From: a virus
IMG/VR virus record: IMGVR_UViG_3300050821_005389
Span: 53,044-117,043 of that record
Length of the DNA: 64,000 nt
Strand: one strand, 5' to 3'
Shown: piece after piece, positions 10,501 through 16,716 of the stretch
Layout: each line of letters begins with the position of its first letter
How positions within the stretch are numbered: the first letter of the stretch is position 1
Program-made: the position numbers and the translations under genes
The notes under the pieces: generated by a model
Database searches by the model: none
The model's input: only the letters and a program-made list of their open reading frames with translations
Told to the model about the DNA's origin: nothing

Positions 10501-12473
10501 ATCGGCACAGGCAGCATCCAAATTTGTTCAGCATTCGCGCCGGAGATAGTGGCGTTTTTCACGAATGCCACGAAGCAACCAGCGATAGTTTGGTGCAGCG
10601 GCGCTTGATTGCAATTGAAGGCATCCGTAACGTTGGGATCAAAGGCTCCGGTAGCATTAAAGTTAGTCGGAGAATTGTTTTGGCAGGAGTTATTGGATAG
10701 CGCAGTACAAAACGTATTCTTGAATCCGGTCGGACCGGTAGGCGACGTAAGCGACGATATATTTAAATCAGTCCAGGTTCCCGCTTGCCACTGGGCTAAT
10801 GTAGTGCTGCCGCAACTTCCACCGCTGGGCCTGAACGCCCAAGTATGCGCCGCCGGAGCCTGACCGTCTACTAACATGACTTCATTAAGCGAACAAATAT
10901 AGCTCATTAACGGATTCATAGTAGGCGGCGGTTGATTGACTGGACAGCTCGAATAGCAATTATCTTGTACTCGCTTCCACGTTCCTGCTGTAGCAGAAGT
11001 CAGGTTAAGAACCCAAGTGTCATTAAAAGTAGTAGCCGCCGTATTTGTATACTGAAACCCGAACATTATGAGATTTCCGTTACCGTCGCCAGGAATAGTA
11101 GATTGTGATTGCGCCCAACGCGGATAAGGATAGGTTCCACCCGAGAAGTTCGTCGTCGGACACGGATAAGTACCGCCGCTACCAGGCGCAGTTTCGAGAT
11201 TTGTCCATGTTCCTGTATTGATGGCGTATAACAGTGTTTCGCATTGGCTATTAGATGACCAAGCGCCCCCAAAAAAGACTAGGACGTTGTATTTCGCGTC
11301 GTAACCCGTTAGAGGAAAATTGTACCCACAGGCTTGACTAACAGTACAGGGAATACCGTTCCCAGCGGGTGTAGAAACCTGCGCGTTTGGCGTAGCGCAC
11401 CAAGTTCCAGCAGCAATGCCGCATATTGCGTTAAACACGTAACACTTCGCCCCTGTTGTGCATCCAGACGTCGAATTATTTTCCACGGCTTCGTACAAAT
11501 CCATTATTCCAGCATGAGTAGTATAAATACGTGTTGCTCCGCCGCTACTATCACCCACGCCTGCGCCCATCCAGAAATTTCCGTTTTTATCAAAAGCGGA
11601 TCCTTCCGAGTGCCGTCCAACAGGCGTGAGTGGCGCGTCCGCAGGCCCAATGATTTTAGTCGGCGCTGGTTGTGCGCCAGAAGTGGTACAAGCTGGAGGA
11701 GAAGTACACGTATAAGACATTATTTGCGGGGTATTAGGCTCGTTATAAGTAAATTGTTGGCACAAATAAGTCGGAGTAGTCGGACTTCCGATACAATTGG
11801 ATACGCTAGCAATTTGGTATTGTCCGTTATAAGCGCAATCCGGTGAGCTGCCATTCATGATACCAGTATTGTCTACGCCTACGGTCGTACAATTAGTAGG
11901 AAGAGGGCCGACATATTGCGGGGCGTTTCCGCCCCCGACACTTATCGTAGATGGTCCTGCGCACCACGGCCAAGGATTAGCTACGCTGGCACAAAAAGAT
12001 CTCGTACCCGCTGCGGTAGTAATCACAGTGACAACGCCAGCAGACCAGCTGATCGATTGAATAGCTGTTCCGATGACAGAACCGTTTCCGCCGTTTTGGT
12101 GAAGCATACTGTCGTATAAAAGAAACATTCCGCCTGAAGTTCCGCCAGGGGAAGGACAAGTATTATTAGTGTTATTTGGATCGTAGGCGAATAACGATTG
12201 ACCCCACTCGTGACCGCCGCTTTGATTATCAGGCCACCAGGATTCGAGCATCCCATCTCCCGGATTGTACAGCAACGTCTGTTGTGCCGTCTGACTAGCC
12301 GGGACAGTACAATAAGGCACGTAAGTGTTCGAGGGAGCGCCACCACCGGTAGGATTAGGCGGAAATCCATTCGCGCCGTAGACTTTTTGCGACCAGGGGA
12401 ATTGAGCTTTAGCCAACGGACAGAAAGCGAGAAAAACAAGAACAGCTAGAAGTCTTTTAAATTTAAATGTCAA
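4557..12473 (-). CDS. giant exported multidomain glycan-active protein
   Basis: 2638 residues. Residues 1-23 are a clear signal peptide (KRLLAVLVFLAFCPLAKAQ). Residues 285-560 resemble Kelch/galactose-oxidase-type propeller blades ('RHSEGSAFDKNGNFWMG', 'YNVLVFFGGAW', 'NLIMFGFQYTN'). Residues 690-1545 resemble the YetA/PcRGLX exo-rhamnogalacturonan-lyase family: a RIFT-barrel start 'LPVTVGVPVAES', 'VRMHFYAGRSDVKIV', and an alpha-toroid-like segment with 'ENWCDELTSLDHCWPAGIV'. Residues 1560-1900 look like a right-handed beta-helix ('DTVYVPGGNCTW', 'RLDHNTFDDGS'). Residues 2530-2630 match the chitobiase/HEX C-terminal type ('APAGGTYTGSQNVTL', 'ICYTTDGSTPT'). Many Cys. Convergent with the tail genes. 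It could be an exported depolymerase delivered by the lysogen, or an unusual tail spike; a signal peptide is atypical for the latter. Confidence 0.7.
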   Translation of the reverse strand: MTFKFKRLLAVLVFLAFCPLAKAQFPWSQKVYGANGFPPNPTGGGAPSNTYVPYCTVPASQTAQQTLLYNPGDGMLESWWPDNQSGGHEWGQSLFAYDPNNTNNTCPSPGGTSGGMFLLYDSMLHQNGGNGSVIGTAIQSISWSAGVVTVITTAAGTRSFCASVANPWPWCAGPSTISVGGGNAPQYVGPLPTNCTTVGVDNTGIMNGSSPDCAYNGQYQIASVSNCIGSPTTPTYLCQQFTYNEPNTPQIMSYTCTSPPACTTSGAQPAPTKIIGPADAPLTPVGRHSEGSAFDKNGNFWMGAGVGDSSGGATRIYTTHAGIMDLYEAVENNSTSGCTTGAKCYVFNAICGIAAGTWCATPNAQVSTPAGNGIPCTVSQACGYNFPLTGYDAKYNVLVFFGGAWSSNSQCETLLYAINTGTWTNLETAPGSGGTYPCPTTNFSGGTYPYPRWAQSQSTIPGDGNGNLIMFGFQYTNTAATTFNDTWVLNLTSATAGTWKRVQDNCYSSCPVNQPPPTMNPLMSYICSLNEVMLVDGQAPAAHTWAFRPSGGSCGSTTLAQWQAGTWTDLNISSLTSPTGPTGFKNTFCTALSNNSCQNNSPTNFNATGAFDPNVTDAFNCNQAPLHQTIAGCFVAFVKNATISGANAEQIWMLPVPITSSGALAPLTVQNKCWPGSTCPSGTDTNLPVTVGVPVAESVGANGCQDFQLQVNSVAQNWSCQILANWPSGKTKVLLADFQESTFTSGPTGVDSSHVLTYTPATGGNQPSANLAINCTAPNTPDLYCPDSNHIIVRTIGAAATSNGVCSPSAISACFSIKKNNFNLFDAVDINCGNLACTTAGTGIYHFVATGSHGANDGIRILGPTPGQSGVTNQVSCAAGCNTAYLSNQDSTSTATIEEAGSMRTAILVNTLPNDGSGDTYVACHVRMHFYAGRSDVKIVSVCPQNAQQPGSLTAPGNDLQTAYKQYKSAELIVTWAGLSVNANWGIGNHTTVPTTGTTLSGTQVADLTTGFQNKHLASDIATASNGLPQCNATGTTTAANNWDCFTSPIARSTGTPCPGLTTGWFYTQCGYQINLGTIGTQTTQFSGQASQYPAGWADVDNGVQGVEIGIDDLAAHWPKALELASGGAELHVAIAPDQSLFLGGGGQDYVCSYTYYCNDTNTLWFFHPAVVSGSNYAAANEEFLDFQHPLIARAPVAYYNQACSASTPVCFFPNQIPDPSQEDAYHLSIGLACSQTVANSPGQCLDDVQDQQNVVAITSGAGTPTITVPNTTDAYSSSPATVVSFYGCTGGCSPATLTVTAVTSTTLKFGSNNTPSTATSIAYPITAKGTQPVDMAVYPAYLWGEAGAGNQHDVMESFIQNWIQRGYNTTSGSVPGRYAYGLNFITNVADTALPHSDWTGHWRSLCTGTPAAPSCPANTFDQWGWPQKIQMILPAGTNTANMGIENWCDELTSLDHCWPAGIVEWYYLTGDRNLLDSIHQGGYDRFNLQLGYSNGLTGPNPGHGNMGVTRATGHALHWISELCRFSYDTGNANYPTTGDTNSPCPGGFGTGVARTAASCSVSDITTQINLSTAGDTVYVPGGNCTWTLTSPLTLTASNLITIDGGGANINMGTTNNGNLSAVVVTTPATGLQRITNFNFTGSLNNGQSAIHVNTGNSTTGATFRLDHNTFDDGSPAAQGTIVAFSGGGAWLMDHNTLTAHHGSDELVHNSWFGTFPTGWTNDYVPGGPVSGFFEDNTCTYLSTSGFFDASSCIENFSAARITARHNTLNNMQFDAHGSGGSVSCTPTDSENSTRFWELYNNTYNTFAGINQSNYTSLRGGSGIEFNETVTGGNTIQGAFEYTEDCQPGATYPLQTQIGRGINQTSSPAYIWGISGNTALWKLFNGNTTYIQSGASVGACASVSPNHNPCDLVLPASAPATLNRCESAADQSAGCPVVYTYTPYTYPHPLITPVGKATGISLAGENIIAYVVQNPQIDAGFPLGLTDSTNCPDGFITGGQGAGPCSSGISPVRGFQYNGVSDSFIATIPISSISVTSAGPPTVVTAACTNVYPTDSTGANCDGISTSSGSPTPVYVSGVTPVAFDCHPVGCASAYVTGTNVTITYSSNTPTGTGSPSGCTGLSSGATCGVSPGPSSAATMQINAAIPPGDDPTNHATTKAFMTSQLEEGIFEFAQTEEYIRGYDWSGVTFTGVLNGTSSNTQILSDRSLLQSAYAIGNYIDQEHFQPKTLWNPGGLGYDNFHHFLNTTPPAFTGGPAKLSLPNGVANGTSYGDWGYGLCGVVGPKIGIPSNSTTAANEWQPDYELYLQLVQSIGGSYPQERYSHQYYVTDNCILKGSALTSQYTPDTNVATLQPMQGFTVNGLAGGHCNGPSTCNTNWASSTSIPFLLPAPNGNPTPYWFLTYSCVANSNAAGGCGNSTPNGLQIVNWQKFHNNCQTSSLTIECTNGTGLIANNPCNGGLNAALDPVTGQSPGCWEPGVTPDKTVNFFASTPVYPQPLSTATSQSFSCASGLVCTAALFAYQQQQSTTPTVSQVTFAPAGGTYTGSQNVTLSVTTPGSVTICYTTDGSTPTEVSHVCSGGTTQTYIGTAIPVATGTTVLTAIGTLTGFNDTTPPSQATYIINSGTIPPPPTGLTGVVN

Positions 12474-12823
12474 TTATTATTCTCCATCAACAATTTAACT
12501 TGTACAATTTGACCTGGTGCGACATAAGTCGCATAAGGAGGATCTTTTAAAAATCGCGGTGCCCAGAAGCCATTTTGAATCATTTGTTTAATTTTCTCTG
12601 TTAACTTGTCTTCGGGCAAATCAACCGTCAGCGAAGTCTTAAATCCGTCGTCAAAACAACAATCTGTCTTCAGATAAACCCTGGCTCGAATCGTAGCCGG
12701 TTTTTCAAATTCATCCTTGAACTCTTCCCACAACTGGTTCCGAGTCATTTTACTAAACCGGCGAATCATCGCACGACGTGCCCGAAGCCTGATTTCTTCT
12801 CTACGCCGTCTAGCACCGTTCAA
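12470..12823 (-). CDS. small basic protein upstream of giant gene
   Basis: 117 residues, not recognised. The N-terminal 30 residues are very Arg-rich (NGARRRREEIRLRARRAMIR). The rest is a mixed alpha/beta segment containing 'RVYLKTDCCFDDGFKTSLTV'. Its stop overlaps the start of the giant exported gene by four bases, so the two are translationally coupled. It could be a tail-assembly or minor structural component; no motif decides this. Confidence 0.6.
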   Translation of the reverse strand: MNGARRRREEIRLRARRAMIRRFSKMTRNQLWEEFKDEFEKPATIRARVYLKTDCCFDDGFKTSLTVDLPEDKLTEKIKQMIQNGFWAPRFLKDPPYATYVAPGQIVQVKLLMENNN

Positions 12824-13038
12824 ATCTTTTTGCCTTTATAAACGAGGAAGCAGCGGAGATCTTTGTCGTCACCTTTGATTAAACCGATTCCATCCAAGAT
12901 AAGGAACTCTTGTTGTCCTTTAGTCACGACTCGCACGTCTTGATAACCTACTGCGATCAGTTTCGATTTAATTTCTTCGTAAGTTTCCGCCGTTAATGCC
13001 AGCGTGCTCTCGACTTTACTTTCGCTTTTTGTCGGCAT
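12820..13038 (-). CDS. hypothetical small protein
   Basis: 72 residues when started at ATG 13038; GTG 13059 is an alternative, and neither has a convincing ribosome site. The pattern 'TAETYEEIKSKLIAVGYQDV' followed by 'EFLILDGIGLIK' suggests a small alpha/beta fold. It overlaps both neighbours, as is usual in this operon. Function unknown. Confidence 0.5.
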   Translation of the reverse strand: MPTKSESKVESTLALTAETYEEIKSKLIAVGYQDVRVVTKGQQEFLILDGIGLIKGDDKDLRCFLVYKGKKI

Positions 13039-13327
13039 CGTGTTCGGCGAGGATTTCACGGACTACTTTGGCGATTTCTTCTTTCTTTTTAGCTTCTGCT
13101 GTTTGTTTATTAAGTTCGTCGGTGATCCAATTAAGATGGTGGAGTACGCCATCAAAAAATAAATTTTCCGGTCTAGGAAGTTTTAGAGTAGGGTGGTTTA
13201 GAGCCGCAGTCAAAAAATTTCTAATTCCAGCATTTTTCTCGTCTAAATACCTATCGTACCTATTCGCTTTCTCAATTGCGCTATTTAAATCATCGGTCAG
13301 TTCGTCGATTCGGTGATAGTTGAACAT
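13016..13327 (-). CDS. hypothetical helical protein
   Basis: 103 residues, mostly charged and helix-prone, with likely coiled-coil stretches at both ends ('DELTDDLNSAIEKANRYDRY', 'AEAKKKEEIAKVVREILAEH'). ATG 13327 is preferred over GTG 13330 because AAGGAG sits four bases upstream. The gene overlaps the stop of the zinc-ribbon gene upstream. No family recognised. Confidence 0.55.
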   Translation of the reverse strand: MFNYHRIDELTDDLNSAIEKANRYDRYLDEKNAGIRNFLTAALNHPTLKLPRPENLFFDGVLHHLNWITDELNKQTAEAKKKEEIAKVVREILAEHDADKKRK

Positions 13328-13809
13328 CACTCTCCTTGTCCGTCAGTAATAGTTTTCTCGCACCACATGCAAACTGGTACAGGTTCTATCTGTTCAAGCA
13401 TATCATAAACAGGCTGAAAACAAAAGGTACACCGTACGTCGGGCGGACTAGGCGGTTCAAATGGCTTGAACGGAACTTCATACCGTTGCTCCGGTTCGGA
13501 TTGCTTAAATTGTGGTCTAATTGCCTTTTGTCGTTTCTTGGCATCTTTTAATAACGCCTGTTTTTCTTTACCCTCGGTTACCAGTTGGCTAAACTTGGCT
13601 AGCGCGTCTTGCGCTATCTTTATGCCCGAAGCTGGCTGGTGCTTCTGGAGATACTTCAGGCACTTTAGTCTAGTAGTATACCATATCCAACTGGGCGGTC
13701 CGGTTGTACGGAAGCCGGCCGCCTTGGCTGCGTCCAGATCATCTCGAAAATAGTTTGAGTCGAATTGCAGTTCAAATTGGTTATCCTTACTGTTCCAGAT
13801 AATCCGCAT
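13327..13809 (-). CDS. phage protein with W-rich N-domain and zinc ribbon
   Basis: 160 residues. The N-terminal 60 residues ('LDAAKAAGFRTTGPPSWIWY') resemble the small 'AKaaGfrW...W' domain found beside helicase- and nuclease-like phage proteins. A basic helical linker and a Pro-rich stretch follow. The C-terminus carries two Cys pairs (CTFC and CMWC), a probable zinc ribbon. The start overlaps the previous stop (TAATG). A nucleic-acid-binding role is likely but inferred. Confidence 0.55.
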   Translation of the reverse strand: MRIIWNSKDNQFELQFDSNYFRDDLDAAKAAGFRTTGPPSWIWYTTRLKCLKYLQKHQPASGIKIAQDALAKFSQLVTEGKEKQALLKDAKKRQKAIRPQFKQSEPEQRYEVPFKPFEPPSPPDVRCTFCFQPVYDMLEQIEPVPVCMWCEKTITDGQGE

Positions 13810-14030
13810 TAGACAAGAGCGGAGTCCACTTGCATCTTTAAACTTTCAAAAATCGACCGATGCGTTTGCATCTTTCTGCGATATTCTCGAAGAGCACCGT
13901 CTATTACTCGAAGATACTGCTTGGCGACTTCCGGATCGTTCGCCGTTTTGACACCGAGATAATCATAGCCAGCGCTGTCGATCCACTGCTCCAGGAATCC
14001 GATTGCGTAAGCTGTTGCTTCGTCACCCAT
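13809..14030 (-). CDS. hypothetical small helical protein
   Basis: 73 residues, predominantly helical ('AYAIGFLEQWIDSAGYDYLG', 'EYRRKMQTHRSIFESLKMQV'). It starts at ATG with an 8-base overlap into the membrane-protein gene upstream. It lies in the string of tiny genes downstream of the endolysin. No recognised family. Confidence 0.5.
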   Translation of the reverse strand: MGDEATAYAIGFLEQWIDSAGYDYLGVKTANDPEVAKQYLRVIDGALREYRRKMQTHRSIFESLKMQVDSALV

Positions 14031-14232
14031 CTTTTACCTCACTTGCGCCGTTACCGTTTTCTTTTTTCTTTAAAGCTGTTTTTCTTTTGGCTTCCCGCCA
14101 AGCCTTCCGTTCCTCATGTCTTTCCTTGTGCATATGATATACACCGCGTTCATATCGTCTTATCGCTTCGCCTTGGATAACGATCCATATTAATAATGCG
14201 ATTTCAATCCAAAGAGCTATTTTCTCTTGCAT
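14023..14232 (-). CDS. small single-TM protein, candidate holin or spanin
   Basis: 69 residues with one N-terminal hydrophobic helix (IALWIEIALLIWIVI, about residues 5-20) and a long, strongly basic cytoplasmic-type tail (RHEERKAWREAKRKTALKKK). It lies three genes downstream of the endolysin in the same operon. Position and topology suit a lysis accessory protein (holin or inner-membrane spanin), but there is no sequence-level family match. Confidence 0.5.
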   Translation of the reverse strand: MQEKIALWIEIALLIWIVIQGEAIRRYERGVYHMHKERHEERKAWREAKRKTALKKKENGNGASEVKDG

Positions 14233-14384
14233 TTATTTTTATCGTCTTTCGGTTCTTCCGATAAGATGATTAAATATTCTTGATTCAACTGTTGTATTTC
14301 GTCGTGGTGACGCTTTTCTACCAACCGTCGTTTTTCCTGGTGAGCCAGTCTTTTTAATAACCAATTACGATATTTTTGGCCCAC
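14217..14384 (-). CDS. very small charged helical protein
   Basis: 55 residues from a GTG start with a strong AAAGGAG ribosome site six bases upstream. The product is rich in Lys, Arg, Glu and Gln ('LVEKRHHDEIQQLNQEY') and likely one long helix. It overlaps the genes on both sides (19 bases upstream, 16 downstream), typical of this operon. Function unknown; it sits in the lysis neighbourhood. Confidence 0.5.
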   Translation of the reverse strand: MGQKYRNWLLKRLAHQEKRRLVEKRHHDEIQQLNQEYLIILSEEPKDDKNKCKRK

Positions 14385-14523
14385 TTAGCTCCTTTGGTTT
14401 AAAAGCTTCCAGTTGCGTCATTCGATCACTCAATACGACTTTAGCGGCCATATAGTCACGTTCAAGTCTGCGTTCATCGTCGTAAATCTTTTGGCGCTCT
14501 TTACTGTATTCTTCCCAAGTCAC
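14365..14523 (-). CDS. very small coiled-coil protein after endolysin
   Basis: 52 residues. The GTG start overlaps the endolysin stop (GTGA), a coupling used at most junctions here. The sequence ('EEYSKERQKIYDDERRLERD') predicts a single amphipathic helix. No signal peptide or lipobox, so a classical spanin is not supported. Function unknown. Confidence 0.5.
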   Translation of the reverse strand: MTWEEYSKERQKIYDDERRLERDYMAAKVVLSDRMTQLEAFKPKELSGPKIS

Positions 14524-15047
14524 GAATTTATCCGGCGAATCCAACTGCTAATAAATGACCGCTCGTTAGGATTATTGCTGGCTGCTTGGATAGCGTTGGC
14601 TACTAATCGCGTTTTATAAGCTACTAAGAGAGACACAGGTTCAGAAGCGTTCACAGCAGCTAAAGTACGTTGTCCGAATTGCATATCCGGGACTACTTCC
14701 GGAAATTGTGGTTGAAGAATTTCCTGGAGATCTTTTACGGCTCGCGGTGGTCCGAATAGCACGCCTACGTCAAAAACTTTATTGCAGACGAACTGATCTT
14801 TAATTTGTTCGTACAAAGGATTCCAAAATTCTTTCGGGGACGTGAAATAAAGTTCTTTAGCGCGATCTACGGTCAAATTTTCTATATCTTCAGTAGGGAA
14901 TTGTGATGCAGAGATACCGTACTTAGTCCCCTTTAACTCACCTACGTTTACTTGACCGCCAGTCCAGTTGCCTTTATCTGAAGGGATTTTTTGAAATCCC
15001 CCTTCGTTGACGAGCGTAAGGGCGACTGAAATATCAAAATTACCCAC
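14520..15047 (-). CDS. endolysin, glycoside hydrolase 108-type muramidase
   Basis: 175 residues. The N-terminal half matches the ZliS/GH108 N-acetylmuramidase family: 'ALTLVNEGGF' with the catalytic-type Glu at about residue 15, then 'DKGNWTGGQVNVGELKGTKY' and 'GISASQFP'. The C-terminal half resembles the PG_binding_3 module ('FGQRTLAAVN'). It should cleave peptidoglycan glycan strands for host lysis. GTG 15047 is chosen because it overlaps the upstream stop (TAGTG) behind GAGGCGG; ATG 15071 lies inside the previous gene. No signal peptide, so it needs a holin. Confidence 0.85.
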   Translation of the reverse strand: MGNFDISVALTLVNEGGFQKIPSDKGNWTGGQVNVGELKGTKYGISASQFPTEDIENLTVDRAKELYFTSPKEFWNPLYEQIKDQFVCNKVFDVGVLFGPPRAVKDLQEILQPQFPEVVPDMQFGQRTLAAVNASEPVSLLVAYKTRLVANAIQAASNNPNERSFISSWIRRINS

Positions 15048-15238
15048 TAGAGTTCCGCCTCCTCGCCCCAACGAGTCGCAGGTTGCGGACCCGCTGACCT
15101 TTCATATGCACAAGCGCGACAGGACCAACCGTTCCCTGGAGGACTACCAGGACGATCATAGACGTAGAGAATCATTTCTTCTTTATGTTTTTCACAAACC
15201 GGCGGATTTTGTAAATTATTTAAGGAATGTATGGACAT
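15047..15238 (-). CDS. small zinc-finger protein
   Basis: 63 residues with a probable zinc site built from 'CEKH' and 'CRAC' about 25 residues apart. Charged tail. It lies immediately upstream of the endolysin and overlaps it by one base. One of many zinc microproteins in this genome; function unknown. Confidence 0.55.
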   Translation of the reverse strand: MSIHSLNNLQNPPVCEKHKEEMILYVYDRPGSPPGNGWSCRACAYERSAGPQPATRWGEEAEL

Positions 15239-15966
15239 TTGTCGTACTCTCCGGGTATGTATTCATCATTTACTAATTCTCCCGTATTTTTAATCACTTG
15301 AATAGCTCGGTCATCCCATATTTCTAATACGTTATGAGTTTTCATACAGGTGATAGGAAGCTTTACTCCTACGTATTTTAAACACCATTTGTCAAGGCGT
15401 TTACAAAGTTCATTTAATTCTTCTCGGGTTTGTAAATTACCGTGTCTATCAAAAGGATTAACTCGGGCCGTAAAAAGTCGAACCTCGATACCAACAAAAA
15501 GCCATTTTTTAACGCGATCAAGCATCAATTCAACGGGTTTTCCTAAAGGGCCATTCCATTTTTTGGTTCTTCCAACAGCTAAAGTTCCGTCAAAATCGAC
15601 TGCCACATAGCCCTTATTTTCTACCCCACCACCCCCATTTAGCAATTTCTTTTTTTGTAAAGTAATTGCTATCGGTCGCCATCTAAAAACGTCCTTGGTT
15701 TTTTTCCGGTGACACGGGGAACAAAGTGTCAAACCATTCGAAACATCGTATCGAAAGTCCTTAAAATACGCCCACGGCAATATGTGGTGGGCTTCCTTAG
15801 TTCCCGATTTTTTACTACACTCAACACAAATGTATTTATCTCTTTCAAATACAGCCTTTCTCCATTGTCGATACTCTACTGTTGTAAGATCGGCTTTACG
15901 TCTCTTCGTGACTCCACCTCGCCAGTTCGAATTCTTTTCTTTACTTCTAGATTTCCTTAAACACAC
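15220..15966 (-). CDS. HNH endonuclease fused to HAD-like phosphatase
   Basis: 248 residues. Residues 1-105 are an HNH homing-endonuclease domain ('RDKYICVECSKKSGTKEAHH', 'SNGLTLCSPCHRKK'). After a Gly-rich joint (LLNGGGGVENKGY) comes a HAD-type fold with the nucleophile motif VAVDFDGTL and 'RLFTARVNPFDRHG', as in phage HAD phosphatases. The frame stays open upstream to 16056 and there encodes another finger (CKVCG...CSKVC), but without ATG, GTG or TTG before GTG 15966. The fusion may come from insertion of an HNH gene ahead of a HAD gene. Substrate unknown. Confidence 0.7.
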   Translation of the reverse strand: MCLRKSRSKEKNSNWRGGVTKRRKADLTTVEYRQWRKAVFERDKYICVECSKKSGTKEAHHILPWAYFKDFRYDVSNGLTLCSPCHRKKTKDVFRWRPIAITLQKKKLLNGGGGVENKGYVAVDFDGTLAVGRTKKWNGPLGKPVELMLDRVKKWLFVGIEVRLFTARVNPFDRHGNLQTREELNELCKRLDKWCLKYVGVKLPITCMKTHNVLEIWDDRAIQVIKNTGELVNDEYIPGEYDKCPYIP

Positions 15967-16007
15967 TTTAGAACACGTACTAAATCTTTTACTGATACTC
16001 CTACCTT

Positions 16008-16181
16008 TTATAAAAACTGTTCCGCAAACCTTACAAGTAAATTTTGAACTCGCATCTTAGCAAAAGTTTGTTCTCGCCATGCTAACCGACAAACCGAAGA
16101 ACAGAAATGATGCTTAGATTTTTTAACTTGGGAGACCCTGTGATCAGCTTCTCGACTGCATAATTCACAAACAACAATCAC
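16008..16181 (-). pseudogene. frameshifted 5' part of the HNH gene
   Basis: 57 codons from GTG 16181, overlapping the end of the GmhA-like gene. It encodes a zinc finger typical of HNH homing endonucleases ('VCELCSREADH', 'KHHFCSSVCRLAWREQ') and then runs off into a non-matching tail. A second in-frame finger (FTCKVCG) appears in the other frame just downstream. A single-base change near 16040-16055, beside AAAATTT, would join the two halves into one HNH protein. Either a decayed 5' end or a sequencing indel. Confidence 0.6.
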
Positions 16182-16716
16182 TAGATTCCTTCAAATGTTC
16201 TGTAAGAATATGATTCAAAGAAAGATGAAAGTCTTCTATAATTCCGTAGTCAACACTTGAACAAACTAGAGCAACGTCGGTTAAATCGATTAACTTTCCG
16301 CCAGCCATCCCTATCAAACCTATAATGTAGGCGCCTTTCTCATTAGCATAGCTTGCGGCCGAAAGAATATTGGGCGACGTACCAGATGCTGAGATAGCTA
16401 TCAAAACATCTTCTTCCTGTATCAAAGTTTTCAACTGGTTAGCAAAAACTTGTTCATAAGAATCGTCATTGGACCAAGCTGTAATCGCTGATGCATCTGT
16501 CAGACTGATAGCTCGAAGTCCTCCGACCTTGTTGAGATCCAAAGCCATATGCGAAGCTGTGCTGGCACTTCCGCCGTTGCCGATAATGAAAACGTTTTTG
16601 TTCTTTTCCCTGGTTTCAGTAAGCAAGATAGCCGCGTAATCCAACTCTTCAAAAGACAATTCTTCCCAACATTGCTGTAAGCCTTCCCGATAAAACTGTG
16701 TTTTAGCTTCCAACAT
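16165..16716 (-). CDS. gmhA: SIS-domain sedoheptulose-7-phosphate isomerase
   Basis: 183 residues, the length of GmhA. It converts sedoheptulose 7-phosphate to D-glycero-D-manno-heptose 7-phosphate in the cytoplasm. Family signatures are 'GNGGSASTASHMALDLNK' (about 46-63), 'ISLTDASAITAWSNDDSYEQ' and 'ISASGTSPN'. The C-terminal helix has 'EDFHLSLNHIL', the position of the family His. The ATG follows GGGAGTAAG and overlaps the HddA-like gene by 14 bases. The transketolase genes upstream could supply its substrate. A related SIS isomerase acting on another sugar phosphate cannot be excluded. Confidence 0.8.
   Translation of the reverse strand: MLEAKTQFYREGLQQCWEELSFEELDYAAILLTETREKNKNVFIIGNGGSASTASHMALDLNKVGGLRAISLTDASAITAWSNDDSYEQVFANQLKTLIQEEDVLIAISASGTSPNILSAASYANEKGAYIIGLIGMAGGKLIDLTDVALVCSSVDYGIIEDFHLSLNHILTEHLKESSDCCL

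Noticed and set aside
5194-12449. Numerous plus-strand ORFs opposite the giant gene
   Set aside because: Low-complexity antisense shadows; no ribosome sites or family patterns.
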